A stretch of DNA of 64,000 nucleotides from the NCBI GenBank assembly GCA_965227255.1, contig CBDDFS010000001.1:62001-126000 (forward strand), given 5' to 3'. Of this stretch, positions 15,402-23,958 are shown in pieces; the stretch's first letter is position 1, and each line of letters opens with the position of its first letter. The stretch comes from CBDDFS01 sp965227255 (GTDB lineage Bacteria > Bacteroidota > Bacteroidia > Flavobacteriales_E > Vicingaceae). Below the pieces are notes generated by a model. The model had not been told where the DNA came from. It did no database searches and saw nothing but the letters and a program-made list of their open reading frames with translations. Both the position numbers and the translations under genes were made by a program.

Positions 15402-16931
15402 ATGAGAAAATACCTGAACCTATTTGACCTTTCGCAGAAAGTCGATTATAAAACAGAAGTTTTATCGGGCCTGACAGTTGCCCTGGCACTTGTGCCTGAA
15501 GCAGTGGCTTTTGCATTAATTGCCGGACTTTCTCCCCTTACGGGTTTGTATGCGGCTTTCGTTATGGGTCTTGTTACTTCCATACTTGGAGGTCGGCCGG
15601 GTATGATCTCAGGTGCGACCGGTGCTGTTGCCATCGTTCTTGTATCTCTTGCCATTTCTCATGGGGTAGAATACATTTTTGCCACCATTGTATTGGCTGG
15701 CTTGATTCAAATGGCTGCAGGCTTTCTTAAGCTTGGAAAGTTTATCCGACTGGTGCCACAACCCGTTATTTATGGCTTTGTGAACGGACTTGCCATTATC
15801 ATTTTCATGGCCCAGCTAGACCAGTTCAAAGCACCAAACGGCGATTGGTTGACGGGGAATGCCCTTCTGGTTCTTCTAGGGCTGGTATTTCTGACAATGA
15901 TCATCATCTGGGCCCTGCCGAAACTGACTAAGGTAATTCCAGCTTCCTTAGCGGCTATTCTGACTGTTTTTGGACTGGTAACTTTCTTGAATATCGACAC
16001 AAAGACGGTTGGCGACATTGCCAGTATTCAAGGTGCCTTTCCTCCTTTCCATATTCCCGAGATACCCTTCAATATGGAAACGCTGAGTATTATTTTTCCC
16101 TATGCAGCCATTGTTGCCGGTGTAGGATTGATTGAAAGTCTTTTAACACTCAGCATCGTTGATGAAATTACTGCTACAAGAGGACGGGGAAACAAGGAGG
16201 CTGTGGCACAGGGAGTGGCCAATACCTTATCAGGTCTTTTTTCAGGAATGGGTGGTTGCGCGATGATCGGACAAAGTCTGATCAATGTGTCTAATGGTGC
16301 AAGAGCTCGTTTGTCAGGAATCGTTGCTTCAGTGATGCTTCTTGTATTCATCATGTTTGGATCAAGTCTTATCGAAAAAGTACCGATGGCCGCATTGACA
16401 GGACTAATGATCATGGTGTCGATAGGAACTTTCGAGTGGGCCAGCTTCAGAGCGTTTAGGAGAATGCCCAAATCTGACATATTTGTGATGGTCATGGTGA
16501 CCCTGGTGACTATCTTCCTTCACAATTTGGCTTTGGCCGTAATTATTGGTGTAATTATCTCGGCTCTGGTGTTTGCATGGGACAGTGCAAAGAGAATTCG
16601 TGCGAGAAAATATGTCGATGATAAAGGGGTAAAGCACTACGAGATATACGGACCGCTTTTCTTTGGTTCCATCTCAACATTCAATGAAAAGTTTGACATT
16701 CAGAATGATCCCGACGAAGTCATAATCGATTTTGAGGAAAGCCGCGTCATGGATATGTCGGCCATTGAGGCCTTGAATAAACTAACGGAGAAATATCAAA
16801 AAGTTGGCAAGACCATTCATTTAAAACACCTGAGCGCCGACTGCAAGAAACTGCTCAATAATGCCGAACAGATCATTGACGTGAATGTACTCGAAGATCC
16901 TACCTACAAAGTGGCTGTAAATGAGTTGTAA
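15402..16931 (+). CDS. SulP-family anion transporter with STAS domain
   Basis: 509 residues. The SulP/SLC26 signature is near the N-terminus (LSGLTVALALVPEAVAFALIAGLSPLTGLYAA, about 22-53), with about 10-12 membrane segments to residue 400 and a cytoplasmic STAS domain (about 420-509; EVIIDFEESRVMDMSAIEAL). Family members carry sulfate, bicarbonate or other anions; no carbonic anhydrase or sulfur gene is nearby to point to one. Full length. Single gene by position. Confidence 0.92.
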   Translation: MRKYLNLFDLSQKVDYKTEVLSGLTVALALVPEAVAFALIAGLSPLTGLYAAFVMGLVTSILGGRPGMISGATGAVAIVLVSLAISHGVEYIFATIVLAGLIQMAAGFLKLGKFIRLVPQPVIYGFVNGLAIIIFMAQLDQFKAPNGDWLTGNALLVLLGLVFLTMIIIWALPKLTKVIPASLAAILTVFGLVTFLNIDTKTVGDIASIQGAFPPFHIPEIPFNMETLSIIFPYAAIVAGVGLIESLLTLSIVDEITATRGRGNKEAVAQGVANTLSGLFSGMGGCAMIGQSLINVSNGARARLSGIVASVMLLVFIMFGSSLIEKVPMAALTGLMIMVSIGTFEWASFRAFRRMPKSDIFVMVMVTLVTIFLHNLALAVIIGVIISALVFAWDSAKRIRARKYVDDKGVKHYEIYGPLFFGSISTFNEKFDIQNDPDEVIIDFEESRVMDMSAIEALNKLTEKYQKVGKTIHLKHLSADCKKLLNNAEQIIDVNVLEDPTYKVAVNEL

Positions 16932-16978
16932 TTAGAATTCGGTCATGCTTTTACTCAATCATCCAATAGTTAGTAAGT

Positions 16979-17010
16979 GGTAAATCTGATAATTGGTTAA
17001 TTGGAATGAA
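16979..17010. repeat. Degenerate 8-bp tandem word array
   Basis: Octamers GGTAAATC, TGATAATT, GGTTAATT, GGAATGAA in register; the weakest of the arrays. Confidence 0.4.
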
Positions 17011-17055
17011 GCGGATCAGTTTGAAGCAAAATGGCTTTGAACTGAGAACCTCGAC

Positions 17056-17604
17056 CTAAAAAGATAGCTTAATCGGATTCTCCTTTTCAACCTGTAATCC
17101 AAGAATGGTAACAAACCAATTATAACCCATAAATTGTTGAATAACTGCACAGATCTCAACAATTTCTCCCTCATTGTATTCTTGCTTCAATCTCTCTATA
17201 TCTTCCTTTATAATAGACTTCGGATCCGATGTGGCCTTTCTGGTGAATTCAAGAGCCAGTTGCTCGCGACTTGAATATTTTGAAAAATCAAAATGTGAAC
17301 AGGAAGTAGCCTTTTCTGTGTCAGTGCCGGTAATCGTATTGGCATAGGCATGAATGCTGGCGCAATATTGACACTCATTAGTACTACTGACAACAGTCGC
17401 AATAGCTTCTTTCAATGACCTTGGAAGGAATCCATGATACATCACTCCCTTGCTCCAGACATCTTCCGCTTTCATGACCTCGGGAGCTAATGCATAGGCC
17501 CTTTCTATATTTGGAAAATACGACCATCGATTCACGGCATCCTCTGCCAATTCACGTACTTCACCCTGTAGGTCTTTCAGTTCAGGTAATTTCAAATAAC
17601 TCAT
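17056..17604 (-). CDS. AhpD/carboxymuconolactone decarboxylase-like protein
   Basis: 182 residues, all helical, with the AhpD-type active-site signature CQYC at 78-81 followed by His85 (ECQYCASIHA). This places it in the alkylhydroperoxidase (peroxidase-related) branch rather than true carboxymuconolactone decarboxylases. Probable role: peroxide or disulfide reduction in the cytoplasm; the electron donor is unknown. It stands alone between a SulP gene and a terminator of the upstream gene, so it should have its own promoter, which I could not identify confidently. Confidence 0.88.
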   Translation of the reverse strand: MSYLKLPELKDLQGEVRELAEDAVNRWSYFPNIERAYALAPEVMKAEDVWSKGVMYHGFLPRSLKEAIATVVSSTNECQYCASIHAYANTITGTDTEKATSCSHFDFSKYSSREQLALEFTRKATSDPKSIIKEDIERLKQEYNEGEIVEICAVIQQFMGYNWFVTILGLQVEKENPIKLSF

Positions 17605-17631
17605 GTCCTAAAAGTAATCTGACATAAGAGA

Positions 17632-17665
17632 ATAAAAAAATCCGCCATGATATCATGGCGGATTC
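17632..17665 (-). terminator. Terminator of the 17686-18444 gene
   Basis: Perfect 24-bp palindrome at 17640-17663 (arms ATCCGCCATGAT and ATCATGGCGGAT), followed on the reverse strand by a T-run. Confidence 0.9.
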
Positions 17666-17685
17666 TTCATTAAGAATTATGTTTC

Positions 17686-18444
17686 TTATAGTTTCTTGTC
17701 GACCTTACCTGCCTTCTTAGGTAATTTCTTTTTCAGATCTCCAATGAGTTTTTCCGTTGCACTTTGACAAAGTGGAAGAATTTTTTCAGGTGTAGTCACT
17801 GGTACTCCGCCTACAATACCAACGGTCTTTTTCCCAGTCGCAAATTCATTTTCAGCGAATACTTTCTCACCTTCCCTGTTCCATAGTTTGATCCTTGCAA
17901 AAGCTGACATACCGGCAGATCCAGTACCTCCTACTGCAATCTTCTGTACAAAACTATAGTCCAGTCGCACAAACATTACACCGTCAACGTCAGGAAAAAT
18001 CTTCAGCATATCTAATTCTGCACGGAATTTATCTGCAGACATACTATTGTATTCAATCAGGGCTTTATAACCTTCCTGAACAATCAATGCCTGAAACAAA
18101 CCTTTCTCTTCGTCTCCCGCATCCGTACCGACATTCTCATAAGCCTGATACTCTTCATTACCAATTACAATAGCTTCGTCGATCAATTCAAAAGAAAAAC
18201 TTTTGCTCAATTCATTAAAAAAGGCGTCATGAAATTCGTTCAATATTGGAGTGAGGTCAAAATTTGGATCTTCGGCAAGAGAGCCAACAGATGCAGCCAT
18301 TGCGGCACTGCTACCCAGATCACTGAAGTCGATGTGTTTATCGGTATAAAAAGTAACCACGGCTACTTTCTTCTTCTGCGCACTGGCAGAAATTCCAATC
18401 AGCATAATGGAAGCCAAGAGGAAAAAGGAAATTCTATGTTTCAT
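17686..18444 (-). CDS. Hypothetical exported protein
   Basis: 252 residues from the ATG at 18444; a longer frame to 18480 would start upstream of the predicted transcription start. Signal peptide ends SASAQ. The mature start KKKVAVVTFYTDKHID resembles Bacteroidota proteins with a GNA1162/CsgG-like fold that begin with a VAVV-F strand, and the middle has a DGVMFVRLDYSF segment; this is a loose resemblance. Basic tail (PKKAGKVDKK). It has a good promoter (18468-18496) and its own terminator, so it is a single-gene unit. Function unknown. Confidence 0.75.
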   Translation of the reverse strand: MKHRISFFLLASIMLIGISASAQKKKVAVVTFYTDKHIDFSDLGSSAAMAASVGSLAEDPNFDLTPILNEFHDAFFNELSKSFSFELIDEAIVIGNEEYQAYENVGTDAGDEEKGLFQALIVQEGYKALIEYNSMSADKFRAELDMLKIFPDVDGVMFVRLDYSFVQKIAVGGTGSAGMSAFARIKLWNREGEKVFAENEFATGKKTVGIVGGVPVTTPEKILPLCQSATEKLIGDLKKKLPKKAGKVDKKL

Positions 18445-18467
18445 TTTATGTATTTGATTTAGGTGGG

Positions 18468-18496
18468 CAAACATAGTCATTCTATATCTCGCTCAA
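18468..18496 (-). promoter_or_regulatory. Promoter of the 18444 gene
   Basis: On the reverse strand TTG (18494-18496), 18-nt spacer, TATGTTTG (18468-18475). Ends 23 nt before the ATG at 18444, which decides the start. GC-rich CCCACC follows. Confidence 0.7.
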
Positions 18497-18505
18497 CATA
18501 AATAA

Positions 18506-19483
18506 TCAAAGACATCTTGGTGACCAGTGCTCATATTTAATCTTACCAGAGACCCACGGCTTTCCGGGCAACATAAAATCAATGCCGGTTTCTTCTTGTA
18601 AATCCACAAGGGCATTTCGGTTTTGGATGCTTCTCATATGAATTTCGCTTCTTTTTTTATTGCAGAATTCGCCGCCACATTTCACCTTCGGACCAATGAA
18701 GCCGTAGGAAACCTGGTCTGGCTCCGTCACCGTAGTGATCCTCCAGCTCTCTATCAAGGCGTATTCGAATGGTGAAATCTCTCCCCTTTTTAAAGCATCA
18801 TTAAGGAATGGCCTGACCTTCAAGTAGAGAGTGTCATTCTTGTTATAGTCCATTGAAATGGAGTTGTGATGACTTAAAATTGTGGATGCCCAGTAGTCAT
18901 TTCCAATAAGTCTCTCTCCCGGATAACCATGATCCTTGATAATTCCTGTCAAAACCCTCAATTGTTCCTCACTATGCGGAGCGAATTTCCTTTCATTGTA
19001 TTTTGTTTTGGAATTTGATCCTATCCGAAACATACTTTTTATAGCCATTTTTTGATCCTTTTTATACAAGTCATAGACCACTTGCCTCAATGAATCATTT
19101 TCATAGTGTTTTATAACCTTCAAAGAATCAATCTCGCCTTGTTTGAGATTCCCACATATTATTTTGAGCCAGGGGATTTTGCTTATTTCCTGAAATTCGG
19201 CACCGAATGCAAGAGACATACGGGTAAATTCGATTGCTTCTTTTTCAAGCCCCTCGTATGCTGCGCATTGAGCAGCAACCACAAGGTCTCTTTTGAAAAT
19301 GAAATCAAATTGATCAAATAGCTCTGAGTAAGAATTGATTGCTTCAGAAAAACGCCCTTCTATTAACAGTTCCTCGATCCTGATTATTTCATCATGATAA
19401 AATGAATAATCATTCTGAGAATTAGCTTGAAGTGAAATTTGCAGAAGGCAAGCAAGAATTGAAATTCTGAAGAATCTGGTCAT
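18506..19483 (-). CDS. Exported DUF6624-like protein
   Basis: 325 residues with a signal peptide ending QANSQ. The N-terminal half is helical and TPR-like (RIEELLIEGRFSEAINSYSELF). The C-terminal half has an HGYPGERLIGNDYWASTILSHH segment, which I associate with the DUF6624 family of Bacteroidota, and a CGGEFC motif near the end. Molecular role unknown. Its start overlaps the previous stop as TGATG (1 nt), so it is translationally coupled to the upstream lipoprotein gene. Confidence 0.75.
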   Translation of the reverse strand: MTRFFRISILACLLQISLQANSQNDYSFYHDEIIRIEELLIEGRFSEAINSYSELFDQFDFIFKRDLVVAAQCAAYEGLEKEAIEFTRMSLAFGAEFQEISKIPWLKIICGNLKQGEIDSLKVIKHYENDSLRQVVYDLYKKDQKMAIKSMFRIGSNSKTKYNERKFAPHSEEQLRVLTGIIKDHGYPGERLIGNDYWASTILSHHNSISMDYNKNDTLYLKVRPFLNDALKRGEISPFEYALIESWRITTVTEPDQVSYGFIGPKVKCGGEFCNKKRSEIHMRSIQNRNALVDLQEETGIDFMLPGKPWVSGKIKYEHWSPRCL

Positions 19484-20670
19484 CAGATTTTCGTTTTCAC
19501 CACAAATACCTGCATGTTATTACCATAGGAATCACTTCTTCCTATCAGGTAAAAAAATCCATTGTCCTCGATGATGCACTCGGCTCGATCCGTGACACGT
19601 CCCCCGTAGACTTTATCCTGAATCACCTCTCCTGAATCATCAACCTCAACCAAATAGATATTTTCGTCACCATTTTTAAAACTATTCGACCTGGCAACTG
19701 CAACGTAATTCCCTTTACTGTTCTCCATCAAAGCCATTCCTCCATCATGTTTATCCCCACCAAATTGTTTCGTCCAGATGGTCTTGGGTGTGAGACCCGC
19801 CGACCTGTCGATCTTGTCCAGACTCATATTGTGCAGTGGATCTTCAGCTGTTGAATGTCCACAGAACAATAAATGACCGTCGCTCGTTTCAATGAGCTGC
19901 TGGGCCTCGTCGTAGCCATCAGCTCCTCCTCCCAAAAAACCGATCACACCTCCTGTTGATGTCATTTCAACCCAATAGAAATCGCGATTGGTCCCATCCA
20001 GGTCAAAATGACCGTAGATCTGTAGATTACCATCCGCGCTTTGAATAACTGAGGCTGCACTTTCGTATAAGCCACCATTGATAACCTTGAAACGACTTTC
20101 TCTAATCAGTTCTCCATTCTGATCAATCCAAAGAAAATAGGAATCGAGTTTTCCTTCTGAGTTTTCAGAATGGCCGGCCACAAAGAATTCACCATTACTA
20201 AGGAGGATAATGTCATTCGCAACATCATCCAAAGGTCCGCCAAATTGTTTTTCCCAAATTACCCTCCCAAACAAATCTGTTTTTTGGATCCAACAATCCC
20301 TGCCATTTGAGGCGCTTGTGGTATAACCTATGAGAACAATATTTCCATCCAGACTCTGTACCATTCCCAAACCCTCGTCATCACCTGCATTTGATCCAAA
20401 GGTGGTGGTAAACAACTCCTTCCCTCCTTTGCTTATGCTCATAAAGAGTATGTCTTTTTGACTATTGTCATTTCGATCAGTGGTGCCAACTATAAAAAGG
20501 TCGTCATTGACAATCAAAGCCTCTTCACCTGCATCATAGCCATCTTCGCCAAAGGTTTTCTGATAGGTAGTTTTTGGTTGTGTTTCAGTTTCTTCCTTAG
20601 TACATGAAAATTCGAGCGCCATCAATAGACAGATCAGCACGGACAAGTAGATTCTTTGACTTATTATCAT
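19483..20670 (-). CDS. Lipoprotein with beta-propeller repeats
   Basis: 395 residues. Lipobox LEFSC (Cys23). At least six repeats of about 50 residues with the pattern G-x-x-x-D-x-A/G-x-x-x-x-x-x-x-DG-x-x-x-x-x-G-x-T/S and K-x-F/Y-GG (KTFGEDGYDAGEEAL, TFGSNAGDDEGLGMV, KQFGGPLDDVANDI, KQFGGDKHDGGMAL, KVYGGRVTDRAECI). This is the family of outer-surface propeller proteins seen widely in Bacteroidota. Likely outer-membrane anchored; no enzymatic motif. First gene of a two-gene operon with the DUF6624-like gene. Confidence 0.8.
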   Translation of the reverse strand: MIISQRIYLSVLICLLMALEFSCTKEETETQPKTTYQKTFGEDGYDAGEEALIVNDDLFIVGTTDRNDNSQKDILFMSISKGGKELFTTTFGSNAGDDEGLGMVQSLDGNIVLIGYTTSASNGRDCWIQKTDLFGRVIWEKQFGGPLDDVANDIILLSNGEFFVAGHSENSEGKLDSYFLWIDQNGELIRESRFKVINGGLYESAASVIQSADGNLQIYGHFDLDGTNRDFYWVEMTSTGGVIGFLGGGADGYDEAQQLIETSDGHLLFCGHSTAEDPLHNMSLDKIDRSAGLTPKTIWTKQFGGDKHDGGMALMENSKGNYVAVARSNSFKNGDENIYLVEVDDSGEVIQDKVYGGRVTDRAECIIEDNGFFYLIGRSDSYGNNMQVFVVKTKI

Positions 20671-20719
20671 CTGAAAAGCTTCTTAATCAATTGATTAGTA
20701 TTCAATTATTTCAAACAAA

Positions 20720-21187
20720 CTACCAAAAAGTAATAAACTTCATCAATGCGGCTATGATTAAGATTATCGTCAGTTGCAGCCATAATCCAACCTTGAATTT
20801 ATCCCGGATTTTGGGAAGGTTCATAAGGATGGCATAAATGAAAACGATGAGCCAGATCAGGAATTGTATGACCATCAATACCATTGGATTCATCCAATCT
20901 AAAGGTGGCTGTGGATTTGAGTCTGTGAAAAAGAAAAGATAAAATCCATAAGAATTTAAATAGAGGTATTTAATAGCCACTAAATTGAATAAAGACCATC
21001 CAAAGCGATTGTAACTTCGATTCATCAACAAGGCAAGAATCATTAAGCCAAAATTGATTGTCATACCCACGATGGAAGCTGTGCTGAAGACCAGCATATC
21101 CGACCACATTATAAGTCTCGATAATTCCATAGCCAGCAGCAGAATGACTACAAGTCTAATTCTATGAAGTGTTGTATCCTTTTTCAT
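20720..21187 (-). CDS. Hypothetical four-helix membrane protein
   Basis: 155 residues with four predicted membrane segments (about 9-30, 34-55, 98-120, 132-152) and a Tyr/Phe-rich loop (KYLYLNSYGFYLFFF). No motif recognised. Lies 49 nt upstream of the lipoprotein gene on the same strand and may be cotranscribed with it. Confidence 0.7.
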   Translation of the reverse strand: MKKDTTLHRIRLVVILLLAMELSRLIMWSDMLVFSTASIVGMTINFGLMILALLMNRSYNRFGWSLFNLVAIKYLYLNSYGFYLFFFTDSNPQPPLDWMNPMVLMVIQFLIWLIVFIYAILMNLPKIRDKFKVGLWLQLTIILIIAALMKFITFW

Positions 21188-21284
21188 TACATGGTATATA
21201 CGCGCAAGTTAATATTTTGATCTTGAATCAAATTCTTGGAAACGACAGATTTCCATTGTCAATAACAAACATGTTATTTTGAAT

Positions 21285-21324
21285 AAAAAAAGAGTCGACC
21301 TTTTGAGCCGACCCTCTATTTTGA
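21285..21324 (-). terminator. Terminator of the SprB-repeat gene
   Basis: On the reverse strand, arm AGAGGGTCGGCT pairs with GGTCGACTCT (2-nt bulge and G-T pairs) and is followed by TTTTTTTATTC. Confidence 0.75.
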
Positions 21325-21338
21325 ATCTAATCTCAGTT

Positions 21339-22910
21339 CTATTCTTTTCGAAGAACCAACTGGTGCTCACTTATTTTGTCTCCCTGAATTATTCTTAGAA
21401 GATATAATCCATCTTCCAGTGAAGAAGGCAAGACAATGTTCGCTCTCTTCTGCGAAGAAAGCCTTTCTTCGTGTACAATGCTTCCTGAAACATTTCGTAC
21501 CTCAATTATTGCCGTTATATCCTTTTCGAATTCCAGGGTAAGCTCTCCCTGACTCGGATTTGGATAAATGGAGATTTGTCCAAATTGACTTTCTGTAATG
21601 CCAACAAAGGATTGAAGGGTGAATGAAGCGGAATCAACGCAGTTGTTAGAGTCCTTGACTTCTACAGTGTATGTACCTGCTGATAGTCCAGTGAGGTCTT
21701 CAGTGGTTTCTCCGCCAGGACTCCATAAATAAGTATATGGACTTACCCCGCCTGAAACAGTGACGTCAATCTCTCCATCATTACCGGTAAATTCATCTGA
21801 TGTGGTACCCGAAGTAGCAATTGCATCAGGTTGAAGAATCTCAACACTGTCTTCGCTCATACATCCGTTTTTATCTGTAACAACAACTGAATACCATCCT
21901 GCTTTCAACAAATTGATGATGGCATTCGATTTCCCATTCGACCACTGATATGAGTAGCCGGGTTTTCCTCCTGTTGCCGTACAAATGATCGCTCCAATTG
22001 AATCTCCATTACATTTAATATCATTCTTGGTAAATCCAACGGTAAGTGTATCAGGTTCATTCAAGGCAATGGTATCTGTTCTTGAACAACCACCACTGTT
22101 ATTTGTCACCGTCACCCAATACGTTCCAGCTCCGACATTTCCTATTGTTTTTGTTGTATCTCCGGTACTCCAGAGATAACTGAGATTTGGCACAAATGAA
22201 TTCGGCGTAATCGTCATGTTATGATTGCCTTTTGTTGCAGTATTGCATCCAAAATCAGTCAATGTATCGTTGTCGATATTCGACGCCCTCTGATGACTGT
22301 TTGCACAAGCCGGACAACCATTGCCTGTCCAGTTGTTACCGAGTTGAATGGTTGTTCCTCCAATTGTCGGACCAAATGTGGCAATGTCTGTTGGAGTCCA
22401 ACCCCAGAACAATGCATCCACTACGTTATTGTTCGGGTCGAGGATAATTACCCAGCCAGGACTTGTTCCATTATAGAATAAATTATTGCCCCAGTAATTG
22501 TTTCCGGTAGCATCCTCCCTGTATTGAACTGCGCTGTCTGGCCAGGTTCCTGTCAAGTTCCATGTAAGGGAATTTGCCGTATTAATGGCCGTATAAGAAT
22601 CACTGGTAGCGACTTTATATCCGGTAGCATTCACAGGTCCACCCGAGACATTCGTAATCTCTATGAAGTCGGGAGTATTTCTGTCCAACTCAGAAATTAG
22701 GAATGGTGAAGGTCCAACGACTACATTGGCCGTTAACCAACCGGTTAGTTCTCCAGCACATAAAATGCCAGTATCTATTGAAATGGTGACGTTGGGAGTA
22801 TCACACTGAGCCGCAACTTTTTGGTTCGTTGCAAAAATCGCGCTACTCAACAATCCCATTACTATAAAGGCTTTAAGAAAATTTTTCTGTGTGGCTAAAG
22901 GTTCTTTCAT
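21339..22910 (-). CDS. T9SS-secreted protein with lamin-tail and SprB-type repeats
   Basis: 523 residues. Signal peptide ends KVAAQ (about 34). Then a lamin-tail-like domain (about 55-190: LISELDRNTPDFIEI, GYKVA, ...DALFWGW), SprB repeats recognisable by CNGDSIG, GGKPGYSYQWSNG, GWYSVVVTDKNGC and GG-SPYTYLWS (about 235-440), and a T9SS type A sorting domain (ISIYPNPSQGELTLEF to the end). SprB repeats are known from gliding-motility adhesins; this short version is more likely a surface-bound or released binding protein. Monocistronic with its own terminator. Confidence 0.9.
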   Translation of the reverse strand: MKEPLATQKNFLKAFIVMGLLSSAIFATNQKVAAQCDTPNVTISIDTGILCAGELTGWLTANVVVGPSPFLISELDRNTPDFIEITNVSGGPVNATGYKVATSDSYTAINTANSLTWNLTGTWPDSAVQYREDATGNNYWGNNLFYNGTSPGWVIILDPNNNVVDALFWGWTPTDIATFGPTIGGTTIQLGNNWTGNGCPACANSHQRASNIDNDTLTDFGCNTATKGNHNMTITPNSFVPNLSYLWSTGDTTKTIGNVGAGTYWVTVTNNSGGCSRTDTIALNEPDTLTVGFTKNDIKCNGDSIGAIICTATGGKPGYSYQWSNGKSNAIINLLKAGWYSVVVTDKNGCMSEDSVEILQPDAIATSGTTSDEFTGNDGEIDVTVSGGVSPYTYLWSPGGETTEDLTGLSAGTYTVEVKDSNNCVDSASFTLQSFVGITESQFGQISIYPNPSQGELTLEFEKDITAIIEVRNVSGSIVHEERLSSQKRANIVLPSSLEDGLYLLRIIQGDKISEHQLVLRKE

Positions 22911-23032
22911 GACATCTTTGTTTTCATGGAAAATTTGGGGCTACTCAAGATAGACAGAATTAATCTGAAAACCAAATAGGTAGACAGAATCCAAGTTAGA
23001 ATTTTCTTTCAGATTTGCCGATTCGAATCCGG

Positions 23033-23755
23033 TTATCTGGAATCTGATTTTCTCAAGAACCAAAGAAAAAGAGCAGATGACAATCCCGAAGAGCCAAATA
23101 TCATGCACATGACCATGATCTGATATCTCGCTGCAATGTGCGGACTGACTCCTGATAGTATCTGACCTGTCATCATACCAGGTAAGGACACAAGACCAAC
23201 GGCTAATAAAGCATTGGTGATGGGAATAAGTGATGCCATTAAGGCTGTATTACGGGCATGAAGGTATTCCTCCCCTCTTTCCAATTCCGATTCAAATCGT
23301 TCTCCTGCCAGACTTATCGCATTCATCGAATTTGCGAAGATCATACCGGCAAGGGGTATCATGAAACTCGGTTCAAACCAAGGGTCAAGTTCCAGCACCA
23401 GCTGTGTGATCAGGATCAAAACACTTCCACCTCCGACAAGGATTGAAAGAAAAGATTTTAAGTAGAGTCTTTTTATAGATTCCTTCATTGTGCGAAGTGA
23501 GATCCAGCCGGCTGAAATCAACATGACGAATAAAACAGCCATGACAATTGAGGCGCTTTCCGTCTGAAATATGAAGACCAGGATGTAACCTATTAACATT
23601 AGTTGAACCAGCATTCTTAAGACGGCATAGGCAGAAGACCAGACCTTCAATTTCCATTGCCATAGGATAAACAAAACAACAAGAACGGGCAGAAAAGAGA
23701 GAGCGAGGTTCCATTCTCCAATGATCTGAATTCCACAAAAGACCCAATTCATCAT
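23033..23755 (-). CDS. UPF0014/FetB-like ABC transporter permease
   Basis: 240 residues with about seven membrane segments and the UPF0014 signatures: MIPLAGMIFANSMNAISLAGERFESEL (about 134-160) and LPGMMTGQILSGVSP (about 195-209). In E. coli FetAB, this permease works with the ATPase FetA in iron efflux. No FetA-type ATPase gene is adjacent here: the upstream neighbour is divergent and the downstream one is an adhesin-like gene. The ATPase is either elsewhere or absent. Iron export is inferred from the family. Confidence 0.9.
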   Translation of the reverse strand: MMNWVFCGIQIIGEWNLALSFLPVLVVLFILWQWKLKVWSSAYAVLRMLVQLMLIGYILVFIFQTESASIVMAVLFVMLISAGWISLRTMKESIKRLYLKSFLSILVGGGSVLILITQLVLELDPWFEPSFMIPLAGMIFANSMNAISLAGERFESELERGEEYLHARNTALMASLIPITNALLAVGLVSLPGMMTGQILSGVSPHIAARYQIMVMCMIFGSSGLSSALFLWFLRKSDSR

Positions 23756-23958
23756 GTTGCGAATTTAATTAAGAATTTATGGCAAGACCATTCTCAAGGT
23801 TATTGAGCTAATCAGTTTAAATTGATTTCGAAAGAAGTTAAAACGTTGTATGTCAATTATTTACTCATCAGCCAAATGAGTTTTTCGAAACATGAAGAAA
23901 GACAATTGTCCTTGATATGCCACTCAAATCTTTCGACTTTCGAGTCAAAATAATAGGT

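Noticed and set aside
15298..15516. 72-codon reverse-strand frame overlapping the SulP start
   Set aside because: Shadow of the SulP N-terminus; no start context and no homology. The nearby hairpin with a reverse-strand T-run has no gene to terminate.
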